The translations under genes were made by a program, and so were the position numbers. Under the pieces are notes generated by a model that was not told where the DNA came from, did not search any database, and worked only from the letters and a program-made list of their open reading frames with translations. Positions 16,139 to 24,615 of a stretch of DNA of 64,000 bases are shown here, piece after piece. The DNA lies in assembly GCA_030681645.1 (NCBI GenBank), contig JAUXRX010000009.1, forward strand, positions 124,001 to 188,000, written 5' to 3'. Each line of letters starts with the position of its first letter. Position 1 is the first letter of the stretch. This DNA comes from Archangium sp. Its GTDB lineage: Bacteria; Myxococcota; Myxococcia; Myxococcales; Myxococcaceae.

Positions 16139-17272
16139 GTGCTTCCTCTCGTTTTCACGCTCGCTCTTGCTGCTGCTGAACCGGCTGACTTCATCAATGA
16201 CGTGAAGCCGCTCTTCAACGTCGTCACCTGCCAGGGAGAGGCACCGCCTCAGCTCGACGCGAAGACGATCACCGCGTTCTGCGCCAACCAGGGCAAACGC
16301 TACGAGCACTTCCGCGGCAACTGGGCGGTGAAGGCTCAGAAGTTCGTCGGTGACCTGCTCCCGGCCGAGCTGCCCGAGGAGCTCGTCTACCCCTTCGGTG
16401 GCGGTGACTCGATGGCCGCCCTCGCCCTGTTCCCGAAGGCGAAGGTGATCACCACCCTCTCCCTCGAGCTCGCCGGCGATCCACGGCGACTGCCCGGACT
16501 GACTGACCCGAAGGCGCTCAAGGCCAGCCTCTCGGCCATCGCCAACGCCAGCGCCTCGACGCTCATGAGCAACGACAGCCTGAGCAAGAACCTCTCGGCC
16601 ACGCAGCAGGGCGAGCTGCCCGGCCAGCTCTCCATGCACCTCATGGGCCTCGCGCTCGCCGGCCAGGAGCCCGTCTCCGTGCGCTTCTTTCGCGTCGAGC
16701 CCGACGGCTCGCTGCACTACTTCTCGAAGGAAGAGGTCACCGCGATGGAAGGCACCACCGCGGCGAACCTGAAGTCGAACTGGAAGGCGCCTGACTTCAG
16801 CCCCGCGTTCGCCAACGTGGAGATCCAGTTCGTGCCGAAGGGCCAGCCCGACGCGCCCCGCCGGATTCATCGTCACCTCGCCGCGAACCTCGCCAACGAC
16901 TCACTCCCACCGGGCGTGCTCAAGCACCTCGAGGCGAAGGGCCGGATCACCGCGATGACCAAGGCCGCCAGCTACCTGCTCTGGCGCGAGGCCTTCAGCA
17001 CCGTGCGCGACTACCTGCTCTCGCACGCCGACTTCATGGTGTCCGATTCCACCGGCATTCCCCCGCGGCACTGGACCACGCGCGGCTGCACCGTCGCTGC
17101 GTACGGCACGTTCGAGAAGTCGTTCCTCGGTACGTGGGAGGGCTACCAGGAAGAGCTGCGCAAGACCTTCGCCACCGCGAAGAAGCTGCCCATGCGCTTC
17201 GGCTATCCCGACGGCAGCGCGGGCAAACACAACCACCTGTTCACCGCGACCTGTCCGAAGCCGAAGCTGTAA
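16139..17272 (+). CDS. Secreted protein of an uncharacterised family
   Basis: 377 residues from a GTG start with signal peptide (MLPLVFTLALAAAEPA). The ordered stretches VYPFGGGDSMAALALFPKAKVITTLSLE, HYFSKEEV and ASYLLWREAFSTVRDYLLSHADFMVSDSTGIPP resemble a widespread but uncharacterised secreted family that I remember from Bacteroidetes and Proteobacteria with 'YPFSGPD...LFPDA' and 'FSTIRDFIL' segments. I cannot name a function. Three of its Cys are widely spaced and could form disulphides. It follows the VWA gene through the expanded hairpin, and the next gene converges on it with one base between stops. Confidence 0.65.
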   Translation: MLPLVFTLALAAAEPADFINDVKPLFNVVTCQGEAPPQLDAKTITAFCANQGKRYEHFRGNWAVKAQKFVGDLLPAELPEELVYPFGGGDSMAALALFPKAKVITTLSLELAGDPRRLPGLTDPKALKASLSAIANASASTLMSNDSLSKNLSATQQGELPGQLSMHLMGLALAGQEPVSVRFFRVEPDGSLHYFSKEEVTAMEGTTAANLKSNWKAPDFSPAFANVEIQFVPKGQPDAPRRIHRHLAANLANDSLPPGVLKHLEAKGRITAMTKAASYLLWREAFSTVRDYLLSHADFMVSDSTGIPPRHWTTRGCTVAAYGTFEKSFLGTWEGYQEELRKTFATAKKLPMRFGYPDGSAGKHNHLFTATCPKPKL

Positions 17273-17273
17273 C

Positions 17274-18167
17274 TCACCAGTGAATGCGGCCCGGCGCCCC
17301 CTGCGCACCCTGCGCGGTGTGGCACACGTTGCAGTCGCCGTTGGTCTGCGCGCCGAGCATCTCTGACTTCACCACGCCGTTCTGCACCACCCGCGCGCGG
17401 TACGGGCTGGGCATGCCCACCGTGCCGCCGTAGAAGTTGCCGTTGCTCGTCGACGAGATGGTGAAGGTGCTGCGCACCACGCCCGCCTGGTCGAGGATCT
17501 GCACCGAGAGGCCCGCGGGCACGCTCGTCACCGAGCACATCGTCGCCTCGTGGAGCGAGGGATAGACGGTGCCCATGAAGCCCGCGACCGGGCCGCGCCG
17601 CCGCGACTGGTGACAGCTCGCGCAGGCCTCGCCCGGGTTCATGCGCACGCCGAGATTGTTGCCGAACGACCAGGTGAGGCCGCTCGCGCAGGTCGTCGCC
17701 ACGATGCCCCCGCCACCGCCCCCCGCGCCGCCACCCGCGCCACCGCCCGTGCCACCATCCGGCACGCAGTCAGGAGCACCGTTGGCGCGCCAGTCCGTGA
17801 AGAGCCCGATGTCAGCCGCGTTGCCGCCGATGTTCGGGGGCATCGCGCCGGCCACCGGCGTGGTCGAGAGCCGGATGATGCTGCGATCGAGCATCGTGCC
17901 GCCCCGGGGAGAGCTCGCCTGCAGATCAGCCCACGTCATCAACACCGGCGCGCCCGCGACCGGAGAGACGCCGTGGCAGCTTCCACACTCCGCCTGCAGC
18001 ACCGGCTTCACCTCGCAGAACGTGACGCTCGCGCCGTTGCCGCCTCCCGTGCTGCCGCCCGCGCCGCCACCGGCGGCACCTGCATCATCGGGCTGCTCGA
18101 CGCCCACCTCGGGGCCGCAGGAGAAGAGGAAGACGAAGACTGCGAGAGAAAGGACGGAGGAACGCAT
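17274..18167 (-). CDS. Tri-haem c-type cytochrome lipoprotein
   Basis: 297 residues from ATG 18167. The lipoprotein signal MRSSVLSLAVFVFLFSC is followed by a Gly/Ala-rich spacer. There are three CxxCH haem sites: CGSCH (about 63), CASCH (about 186) and CNVCH (about 280). A second Gly-rich stretch (TGGGAGGGAGGGGGG) separates the first haem domain from the rest. The middle part between haems 2 and 3 is beta-rich. It is probably an electron carrier anchored in the periplasm or on the outer membrane. Partner enzymes are not adjacent. Similar haem lipoproteins lie at 40467 and 56490. Confidence 0.82.
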   Translation of the reverse strand: MRSSVLSLAVFVFLFSCGPEVGVEQPDDAGAAGGGAGGSTGGGNGASVTFCEVKPVLQAECGSCHGVSPVAGAPVLMTWADLQASSPRGGTMLDRSIIRLSTTPVAGAMPPNIGGNAADIGLFTDWRANGAPDCVPDGGTGGGAGGGAGGGGGGIVATTCASGLTWSFGNNLGVRMNPGEACASCHQSRRRGPVAGFMGTVYPSLHEATMCSVTSVPAGLSVQILDQAGVVRSTFTISSTSNGNFYGGTVGMPSPYRARVVQNGVVKSEMLGAQTNGDCNVCHTAQGAQGAPGRIHW

Positions 18168-18212
18168 CACGCGCCCCTGACCTCACCTCTCACCCCGCGG
18201 CCACGCCTGTGG

Positions 18213-18776
18213 TCATTTGCCCCTGCGGTGCCGGCTCATCTTCCAGGACAACGCCACGAGGGCGACGATCAGCGCGAGCCCGATCGGGGCGAAGGTGCCC
18301 ATCGGCGAGTCGTCGGTGCGGATCGACGCAAGCGTTGCGCGGAAGGTCTCGCGGAGGATCGCCTCGTTCCCGGGCTTGCCGGAGATCATCACCGAGAGGC
18401 CGTTCGGCAGCACGGGCACGTCGACGCAGAACACCAGCACCTCGCCGAAGACGTGCGTCATCACCAGGCGGGCCCCGCTGAGCTCCTGGCCGAGCCAGGT
18501 CTCGAGGCTCGGTGAGCTGACCGTGCGCTCGAAGCTGTTCGCCAGCGTCGCGCAGCTCCGCGACGCGCCCGGTGTGGCGGGGCCGTCGAGCACGTCGATG
18601 GTGAGGGTGAGCGCGCCTGGCGTGCCCAGGTTCTTGCCGAACGCGTACAGCTTCGTGGCGGTCGGCTTGAAGCCGGGGAACGGCTCGAAGCCCGCCGGCA
18701 CGGTGAAGGTGAAGCCGCGGCGATCCTCCACGACCGGTGCAGCGGCGATCAGCAGCGCGAGCATCAGGGTCGGCAT
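18213..18776 (-). CDS. Exported protein with C-terminal membrane helix
   Basis: 187 residues. Signal peptide MPTLMLALLIAAAPVV, a soluble domain of about 140 residues (GFTFTVPAGFEPFPGF, LTLTIDVLDGP) and a single hydrophobic helix before a basic tail (FAPIGLALIVALVALSWKMSRHRRGK). This gives a periplasmic domain held by a C-terminal anchor. The start 'FTFTVPAGFEPFP' resembles the photosystem PsbP-like or DUF1795-type domains, but not well enough to name. It is divergent from the lipoprotein at 18813 with 36 bp between starts. Confidence 0.6.
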   Translation of the reverse strand: MPTLMLALLIAAAPVVEDRRGFTFTVPAGFEPFPGFKPTATKLYAFGKNLGTPGALTLTIDVLDGPATPGASRSCATLANSFERTVSSPSLETWLGQELSGARLVMTHVFGEVLVFCVDVPVLPNGLSVMISGKPGNEAILRETFRATLASIRTDDSPMGTFAPIGLALIVALVALSWKMSRHRRGK

Positions 18777-18812
18777 CGGCCCGACACACTACCTCTGCTA
18801 CAAACCTCCCCC

Positions 18813-20375
18813 ATGTCGCTTCGAACGCTGGGGTGTCTGGCCGCCGTCTTCTCAGCTTGCGGACCGCCGCGCCCCACCTTCGTCGAGCCGCCCGCGAAGG
18901 CCGAGCTCGTGCTCACGCCCGGCGTGGCCACCATCACCTGGGTGCCGGGCCTCAACGCCGTGTCGGTGCTGGTCGCGCGCACCATCGCCACCGAGACGGC
19001 CACGCAGCCCGACGGCACCGGCAACGTGGGTGACTCGCTCGGCGGCGGCGTGATCCTCTACCTCGGGGACGACGTGAAGCTGATCGACGCCAACCTGCCC
19101 GACAGCTGCGGGCCGTTCTCCTGGCACATCTGGAGCCGCGCCGCCGATGGCAACTGGTCGAAGACCGCCGCCACCGTCAGCTCGTTGCGCGGGGCCCACA
19201 CCATCGCCCCCACCGTCGAGGTCACCAACGTCACCTCGGTCTTCGACGGCGCCAACGTGCGCGTGCAGTGGGATCCGCCCGACGTGTCGACCGCGTTCGA
19301 GCTGGTGATGGTGCGCAAGAAGCTGGGCAGCGCGCCCACCACCATCAACGACGGCACGCACGTCTACTCGGGGCCCTCGTCTTCCACGACCGAGCCGATC
19401 AGCAGCCTCTCGAGCGCGCAGGACACCTACTACGCGGTGTTCAACTGCAACTCGTGCGGCAAGTGCGGCACCACCGCGCCCAGCGTGGCGGTGATGGCGC
19501 CGGGAGACGGAGGGGTGAGCCTCTCGGTCACCGGGCTCACCACCGCGTTGAGCGCCGACAAACAGTCGGTGGAGCTGTCCTGGGCCTCCACCGCGCCGCG
19601 GGTGAAGGTGGTGCGCACGCTCAACGGCACCCCGAGTGGTCCGAACGACCCGGCGGCCACGGTCGTCTTCGATGGCGCGGGCTCGAGCGCGGCCGACCGC
19701 ATCGAGGCGCTGCTCCCGAACCTGCCGCTCGCCGCGAGGACGTACACGTACACCGCGTGGGGTTGCCTCGGCGCGACCTGCAGCACGGCGCCCGCCTCCA
19801 CCACCCGCGCGCTCACCCTCAAGCAAGCGCTGCAGGCCGGCGGGTACACGCTCTTCTTCCGCCACGCGTCCGCGGGCACCTGCGCCGACAACCTGAGCCT
19901 GGGCAGCGCCAGCACCACCACCTCGCCCAACTGGTGGAAGAGCTGCGACCCGGTCTGCGCCACCGCCACCGCCGAGCAGCTGACCCCCGCGCTGTCCGAC
20001 GTCGAGCTCGCGCAGGTGCACGCGTTCTTCCAGGCCAACGCCGTCAGCGTCAGCCGCGTGCTCTCGAGCGAGTTCTGCCGCGCGGTGCGCACGGCAGAGG
20101 GCTTCCAGTTCGGGCCCACCGTGGAGCAGGCGATCAACCTCACGCCCTTCGTCTACGACGAGCCCAACCGCTGCCGCGACGCGACCTCGCTGCTCAACGC
20201 CAGGCCCAGCGCGGGCACCAACGTCGCGCACGTCGGCCACGTGAACTACCCGGCCGCGTGCGCGGTGCTCGACTCGCTCGATCCTGCCGAGGCCGCCATC
20301 TACAAGCCGTCGCTCGGCGCGCCGCCGCGCTTCATCGGCCGCGTCACCGCCGCGCAGTGGGCGGCTCTTCCATGA
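18813..20375 (+). CDS. Lipoprotein with Fn3-like repeats and histidine-phosphatase domain
   Basis: 520 residues. Lipoprotein start MSLRTLGCLAAVFSAC. Residues 25-330 hold three beta-rich repeats with Fn3-like strands (VRVQWDPPDVSTAFELVMV, VELSWASTAPRVKVVRT). Residues 335-520 look like a branch-1 histidine phosphatase: FFRHASAG has the catalytic Arg-His (usual form RHG), SRVLSSEFCRAVRTAEGF the second Arg, and AHVGHVNYP the second His. Enzymes of this fold dephosphorylate sugars, lipids or proteins through a phospho-His. Joining one to Fn3 modules on a surface lipoprotein is unusual. The identification rests on motif order, not on an alignment. Confidence 0.65.
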   Translation: MSLRTLGCLAAVFSACGPPRPTFVEPPAKAELVLTPGVATITWVPGLNAVSVLVARTIATETATQPDGTGNVGDSLGGGVILYLGDDVKLIDANLPDSCGPFSWHIWSRAADGNWSKTAATVSSLRGAHTIAPTVEVTNVTSVFDGANVRVQWDPPDVSTAFELVMVRKKLGSAPTTINDGTHVYSGPSSSTTEPISSLSSAQDTYYAVFNCNSCGKCGTTAPSVAVMAPGDGGVSLSVTGLTTALSADKQSVELSWASTAPRVKVVRTLNGTPSGPNDPAATVVFDGAGSSAADRIEALLPNLPLAARTYTYTAWGCLGATCSTAPASTTRALTLKQALQAGGYTLFFRHASAGTCADNLSLGSASTTTSPNWWKSCDPVCATATAEQLTPALSDVELAQVHAFFQANAVSVSRVLSSEFCRAVRTAEGFQFGPTVEQAINLTPFVYDEPNRCRDATSLLNARPSAGTNVAHVGHVNYPAACAVLDSLDPAEAAIYKPSLGAPPRFIGRVTAAQWAALP

Positions 20376-20384
20376 GGGTGTTCA

Positions 20385-21449
20385 TTGATTCGTAAAGGTG
20401 CGGCGGCGGTGTTGGTGGCGTTGACGGGGCTCCTGGGCCTGGCGTGGGTCGTCTCTCCGATCGAGCCGGCGACGTGGACGCCGCCGCCGAACGCTCTGCT
20501 CGAGGGCCCGTATGCGCCGAACGAGCGGCTCCAGCCCATCGAGTGGTGGGCGAAGGACCTGATCGGCCCGGAGGCGATCACCGTCGCGCCCGACGGCACG
20601 CTGATCGCCGGCCTCAAGGATGGCCGCATCGTGAAGCTCGAGGTGGGCGTCGACGCGGCGCAGGTGCTCTTCGACACGAAGGGCCGCCCGCTGGCGATGG
20701 CGTACCACCCCGATGGACGGCTGATCATCTGCGACGCACACGCGGGGCTGCTGGCGATGGACGCGGCGGGCCAGGTCGAGACGCTGGCCACGGGGCAGGG
20801 CGGGGTGCCGTTTCGTTTCGTCGACGATCTCGCCATCACGAAGGACGGCACCATCTACTTCACCGATGCCTCGGCCCGGCATTCCATCGAGCGCTTCACC
20901 GAGGACCTGCTCGAGCACCAGACCACCGGCCGGCTGCTCAAGTACGTGCCCGCCACGAAGACGCTGACCCGCGTCGCCGACGGCTTCTCCTTCATCAACG
21001 GCGTGGCGCTCGCGGGCGACGAGTCGTTCCTGGTGGTGGCGGAGACGGGCGCCTACCGGCTCTGGCGGGTGTGGCTCACCGGTGAGCGCGCCGGCCAGAA
21101 GGAGCTCTTCACCGATTCGTTGCCAGGCTTCCCCGACAACGTGCGCTGGTCGCCCACGCGCCACGGCTTCTGGGTCGCCATCGGCAGCCCCCGCAAGCCG
21201 GAGATCGACCTGCTCGCCGCCTGGCCCAACGTGCGCCGCATCGTCGCGGCGTTGCCGAAGTTCGTGCAGCCGAAGCCGGCGCGGCACTCGTACGTGCTGC
21301 TGGTCGATCTCGCGGGCAAGCCGGTCGAGTCCTTCCAGCGCGACGAGGCGGGCAGCTACTCGCCCATCGCCTGCGCCACGGAGCACGAGGGCTATCTCTA
21401 CCTGGGCAGCTTCGCGCGCGAGGGCGTGGCGCGCTTCAAGCTGCCCTGA
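20385..21449 (+). CDS. SMP-30/strictosidine synthase-like beta-propeller protein
   Basis: 354 residues, N-terminal hydrophobic anchor or signal (about 4-24). The propeller shows EAITVAPDGTLIAGLKDGRI, GRPLAMAYHPDGRLIICDAHAGL, RFVDDLAITKDGTIYFTDAS and the strictosidine-synthase-type GRLLKYVPATKTL and NGVAL..DESFLVVAETGAYRLWRVWL. The family includes lactonases and strictosidine-synthase-like proteins. Bacterial members usually act as hydrolases, with the substrate open. The start is a TTG 9 bp after the previous stop; a GTG further on falls inside the hydrophobic segment and would lose it. Confidence 0.8.
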   Translation: MIRKGAAAVLVALTGLLGLAWVVSPIEPATWTPPPNALLEGPYAPNERLQPIEWWAKDLIGPEAITVAPDGTLIAGLKDGRIVKLEVGVDAAQVLFDTKGRPLAMAYHPDGRLIICDAHAGLLAMDAAGQVETLATGQGGVPFRFVDDLAITKDGTIYFTDASARHSIERFTEDLLEHQTTGRLLKYVPATKTLTRVADGFSFINGVALAGDESFLVVAETGAYRLWRVWLTGERAGQKELFTDSLPGFPDNVRWSPTRHGFWVAIGSPRKPEIDLLAAWPNVRRIVAALPKFVQPKPARHSYVLLVDLAGKPVESFQRDEAGSYSPIACATEHEGYLYLGSFAREGVARFKLP

Positions 21450-21521
21450 GTCTTCGGCCGCCGCCAGGTCGGGCTCGACCCGGATCAGGGTCAACCCGCG
21501 ACGGGCCCGTTACGCTCGATC

Positions 21522-22016
21522 ATGGCAGTCGCGGGTTCCCTCCTCGGCAGGTTCGCCAGCTCGTCGCTGTGCCGGGGTCTCACCGAGACGGAGGTGGAGT
21601 CGCTCTTCGGGCTCTGCGAGGTGCGCCGCCTGCCCGCGGGCGCGACCGTATTCCGCGAGGGCGAGGCGGCCGATGCGCTGTGGGTGCTGCTCGACGGCGA
21701 CGTGGAGATCGCGTGCGGGGGCAACGTGCTCGCCGAGGTGGGCCCGGGCGCGGCCCTGGGCGAGCTCTCGCTGTTCCGCGCAGTGCCCAGGCGCTCAGCC
21801 ACGGTGACGGCGATCTGCAAGGTGACGGTGCTGCGCATCTCGGGGCCCCAGTTCCAGAAGCGGCTGCTGGCGTGGGACCTCGCCGCGCTCAAGGTGGTGA
21901 ACAACCTCGCGCACCAGATGGCGGACCGGCTCGCGGCGCTGAACGAGAAGCTGCTGAGCGGGGGCAGAAAGGGCCTGGCGGTGGCGCGCGGTGAGCTGCG
22001 GCGAGTGGTCGGCTGA
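21522..22016 (+). CDS. Cyclic-nucleotide-binding-domain protein without DNA-binding domain
   Basis: 164 residues: one cNMP-binding domain (about 10-125) with ATVFREGEAADALWVLLDGDVEI and the phosphate-binding cassette PGAALGELSLFRAVPRRSATVTA, followed by a helix (about 120-150) and a short basic tail. The Gly-Glu and Arg of the cassette are intact, so cyclic nucleotide or a similar phospho-ligand could bind. There is no CRP-type HTH, so it probably signals through a partner protein. The gene at 22030 starts 13 bp after its stop and is the obvious candidate. Confidence 0.82.
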   Translation: MAVAGSLLGRFASSSLCRGLTETEVESLFGLCEVRRLPAGATVFREGEAADALWVLLDGDVEIACGGNVLAEVGPGAALGELSLFRAVPRRSATVTAICKVTVLRISGPQFQKRLLAWDLAALKVVNNLAHQMADRLAALNEKLLSGGRKGLAVARGELRRVVG

Positions 22017-22029
22017 TAGGCTCCTGGCA

Positions 22030-22647
22030 ATGTCCCCCGCGCTCGCAGCAGACATCGCGCGCTTCCGAGCCGACAGCGCCGAGCGCCTGGCGCGGTTGCG
22101 GCCGACCGACACGCTCAAGGGGCTCTTCGTGCGCCGGTATCTCGAGCTCTTCCGGGAACTCGGTGGTGCGCCCCTCGAGCGGCGCGGGCGGGACGCGCTG
22201 CAGGAGCGCCGGATCTTCGATTTCCTCAACTACCCGTACGCGGGCGTGGTGCAGATGGGGTTGGCCGTGGTCGACGAGCTTGCGCCCCGCTACGGCGGCG
22301 TCGATGCGTGGCTCGACGAGATGGGCCGGCTCGCCACCACCAGCTACCTGGGGAGCCTGCTGGGCCGCGCCTTCCTGGCGGGCTTCCAGCCTTCGCCGCG
22401 GGCGATGCTCACGGGAATGCCGTGGGCGATCAGCACCACGTTCAGCTTCGGTGAGCGCTCGGTCACCTTCAGCCATCCTTCGTCGTGCCTGTTTCATTGC
22501 CGCCGGGAGTTCTCGGCCGCGCCGTCGAACGCAGGTGCGGTGCGGGCGGCGATCGAAGCGGTCGGCGCCCAGGACGTGCGCGTCGGCATCAAGCTGCTCG
22601 ACCTCTTCAACTACGACCTCGAGGTCAGCTGGCGCGAGAAGTCTTGA
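22030..22647 (+). CDS. DUF2378-like myxobacterial paralogue-family protein
   Basis: 205 residues from ATG 22030; a longer frame overlaps the previous stop. The core LRPTDTLKGLFVRRYLELFREL, DFLNYPYAGVVQMGLAVV and the compact C-terminal GVRVGIKLLDLFNYDLEVSW-type strands resemble the DUF2378/TIGR02265 family that is expanded in Myxococcales. No biochemical role is established for it. It follows the cNMP-binding protein at 13 bp, so co-transcription is likely and it could be the output of that sensor. My family assignment is from memory of the pattern and is moderate. Confidence 0.6.
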   Translation: MSPALAADIARFRADSAERLARLRPTDTLKGLFVRRYLELFRELGGAPLERRGRDALQERRIFDFLNYPYAGVVQMGLAVVDELAPRYGGVDAWLDEMGRLATTSYLGSLLGRAFLAGFQPSPRAMLTGMPWAISTTFSFGERSVTFSHPSSCLFHCRREFSAAPSNAGAVRAAIEAVGAQDVRVGIKLLDLFNYDLEVSWREKS

Positions 22648-22691
22648 TCTGGATCCAGTGTCGCTGCGCCCCTCCGGGGTAGCTGCGGTGA

Positions 22692-24212
22692 ATGCGTCGC
22701 TACCGCCTCAAGCTGATCACGCTTCCGTGGGAGCTCGAGGTGCCGACGCTCGCGCTGGCGTCGCTGGCGGCGGTGACCCCGAAGCAGTTCGACATCGCCA
22801 TCGTCGACGTGCTGCGCGAGCAGCTCTTCCTCGAGGAACCGACCGACCTGGTGGGCATCTCGGCCTCGACGCCGACCATCAAGGCGGCGTACGCGCTGGC
22901 CGACCTCTACCGCGCGCGCGGCGTCACGGTGGTGATCGGAGGCCACCACGTGACCGCGCTGCCCGAGGAAGGCCTCGAGCACGCCGACGCGGTGGTGTGT
23001 GGTGAAGGCGAGACCTCGTGGCGGCGCATCTGCGAGGCGTTCCTGGTCTCGCCGAAGAAGGTGCAGGGCATCTACCGCGACGACGCGCCCGATCTCGCCA
23101 CGCTGCCGCCGCCGCGCACCGACCTGCTGCGCAACGAGCGCTACGGGGCGTTCACCTTCCCCATCGTCGCCAGCCGGGGCTGCCCCGAGGCGTGCGGGTT
23201 CTGCTTCGCCAAGCGGATGACGCGGGGCTACCGCACCTATCCCATCGCGAACGTGCTCGAGCAGATCCGCCGCCGGCCGCCCTGGGTGCGCGCGCTGTAC
23301 TTCGTCGACGACAACCTGCCGGCCGACCCGGACCACGCGAGGGAGTTGTTCGCCGCGCTGAAGAAGGAGGCGGTGCCGTTCGGCATGCAGGCCCGGCACG
23401 AGTTCAGCCGGGACAGCGGCGCGCTCCGCGATGCCCACGAGGCGGGCTGCGCGCTCATCTCGAGCGGCTACGAGTCGGTGAACCAGCCCAGCCTCGATCG
23501 CCAGGGCAAGCGCGCCGAAGCGGGCGACTACCGCGAGGTGATCCACGAGATCTTCGCGGCGGGCATCATCCCGTCCGGGAACTGGATGTTCGGCTTCGAC
23601 CAGGACACGCCCGACACGTTCGCGCGCACGCTGGCGTTCCTCGACGAGACCGACCTGCTGCACTGCAGCTTCACCACCGAGATCCCCTTTCCGGGGACGG
23701 CGGCGTGGCGCAAGTACAAGGCGGAAGACCGGCTGCTCACCGAGGACTACGACGAGTACGTGGGCAAGGACCACGTGGTGGTGCGGCCGAAGGAGATGAC
23801 GCCGAAGCAGCTGCAGGACGGCATCCGCTGGCTGGCGCGTTCGTTCTATTCAGTGCCTCGCGCGGCGAAGCGGTTGGCGAAGGCGTTCGGCAACCCGAGG
23901 TTGCATACGCTGGGGCCCGCCATCCTCAAGGGGCCCGCGCTCGCGGGGCTCAATGCGTTCCAGGTGTGGCAGTGGCATTACCGGATGTTTCCGCCGCTGC
24001 AGGCGTTCTACCAGCGGCTGCTCACCGTCTACCGGCACCGGTACGTCATGGACCACGTGCGGAGGACGAACTTTCGCGTGCTGCCTGAGCCGGAGAGCTG
24101 GGCGCTGCCGGTCGAGGAGAAGGGGTTCCACACTTCGCAGGGGTATCAGGCTTCGCGGGCGGGAGGGCTCAGGGTGCATTCTGGGCAGGTGGCTGCTGCT
24201 CCGCGGCCGTAG
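22692..24212 (+). CDS. B12-binding radical SAM protein
   Basis: 506 residues. The N-terminal cobalamin-binding-like Rossmann domain (about 1-130) has VGISASTPTIKAAYALADLYRARG and VVIGGHHVTALPEEGLEHAD. The radical SAM core at about 155-360 carries the cluster motif RGCPEACGFCFAKR (CxxxCxxC). The C-terminal part has DUF4070-like features (PFPGTAAWRKY, KEMTPKQLQDGIRWL). Such enzymes methylate or rearrange unactivated carbons in pigments, lipids or antibiotics. No pathway neighbours reveal the substrate. The B12 domain lacks the strict DxHxxG motif, as in several members that may not bind cobalamin. Its stop lies 4 bp before the inverted minisatellite. Confidence 0.88.
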   Translation: MRRYRLKLITLPWELEVPTLALASLAAVTPKQFDIAIVDVLREQLFLEEPTDLVGISASTPTIKAAYALADLYRARGVTVVIGGHHVTALPEEGLEHADAVVCGEGETSWRRICEAFLVSPKKVQGIYRDDAPDLATLPPPRTDLLRNERYGAFTFPIVASRGCPEACGFCFAKRMTRGYRTYPIANVLEQIRRRPPWVRALYFVDDNLPADPDHARELFAALKKEAVPFGMQARHEFSRDSGALRDAHEAGCALISSGYESVNQPSLDRQGKRAEAGDYREVIHEIFAAGIIPSGNWMFGFDQDTPDTFARTLAFLDETDLLHCSFTTEIPFPGTAAWRKYKAEDRLLTEDYDEYVGKDHVVVRPKEMTPKQLQDGIRWLARSFYSVPRAAKRLAKAFGNPRLHTLGPAILKGPALAGLNAFQVWQWHYRMFPPLQAFYQRLLTVYRHRYVMDHVRRTNFRVLPEPESWALPVEEKGFHTSQGYQASRAGGLRVHSGQVAAAPRP

Positions 24213-24216
24213 AGGG

Positions 24217-24586
24217 AGTCGGGGTCGGATTCGGACTCGGGGTCGGATTCGGATTCGGATTCGGATTCGGGGTCGGATTCGGATTCGGGGTCGGATTCGG
24301 ATTCGGGGTCGGATTCGGGGTCGGGGTCGGCGACGGGATCGGGATCGGGATCGGCTTCGGGATCGGGGACGGGGGCGCCTTCGGTTCCCGGGTGACGGTG
24401 TCGGCCGCGGGGGCGGCAGCAGAGACCGAACCCGTCCGCGTTTCCCGAGACCGCCACCGCGGTTCTCCGATCCCGAAGCCGATCGCGATCCCGATCCCGT
24501 CGCCGACCCCGACCCCGACCCCGAATCCGAATCCGAATCCGAATCCGACCCCGAATCCGAATCCGAATCCGAATCCGAATCCGACA
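24217..24586. repeat. Inverted hexanucleotide minisatellite, giant hairpin
   Basis: About 29 hexamers of type GATTCG/GGGTCG/GGATCG run from 24217 to about 24390. About 20 hexamers of the exact complementary type (CCGAAT/CCGACC/CCGATC) run from 24467 to 24586, around a middle of roughly 75 bases. The inner parts of the two arms are reverse complements over more than 40 bases with one mismatch; the outer parts have the same units in different order. Long frames through it read as Asp-Ser, Arg-Ile or Pro-Asn repeats, which I take as by-products. It fills most of the 403-bp spacer between convergent genes. Confidence 0.85.
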
Positions 24587-24615
24587 AACCGACCCCGAAA
24601 AAAGAAGACGCTCCC

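Noticed and set aside
13412..16876. Very long reverse-strand open frame antisense to the ileS 3' end and the VWA gene
   Set aside because: High GC leaves antisense frames free of stops. The residues are Arg/Leu/Gly/His-rich with no family motifs, while the other strand has clear IleRS and VWA domains.
23850..24587. Ser-Asp and Arg-Ile repeat proteins read through the hexanucleotide array
   Set aside because: Any frame through an inverted 6-bp array gives a dipeptide repeat. The array lies between stops of convergent genes, and the flanking frames are antisense to the radical SAM gene.
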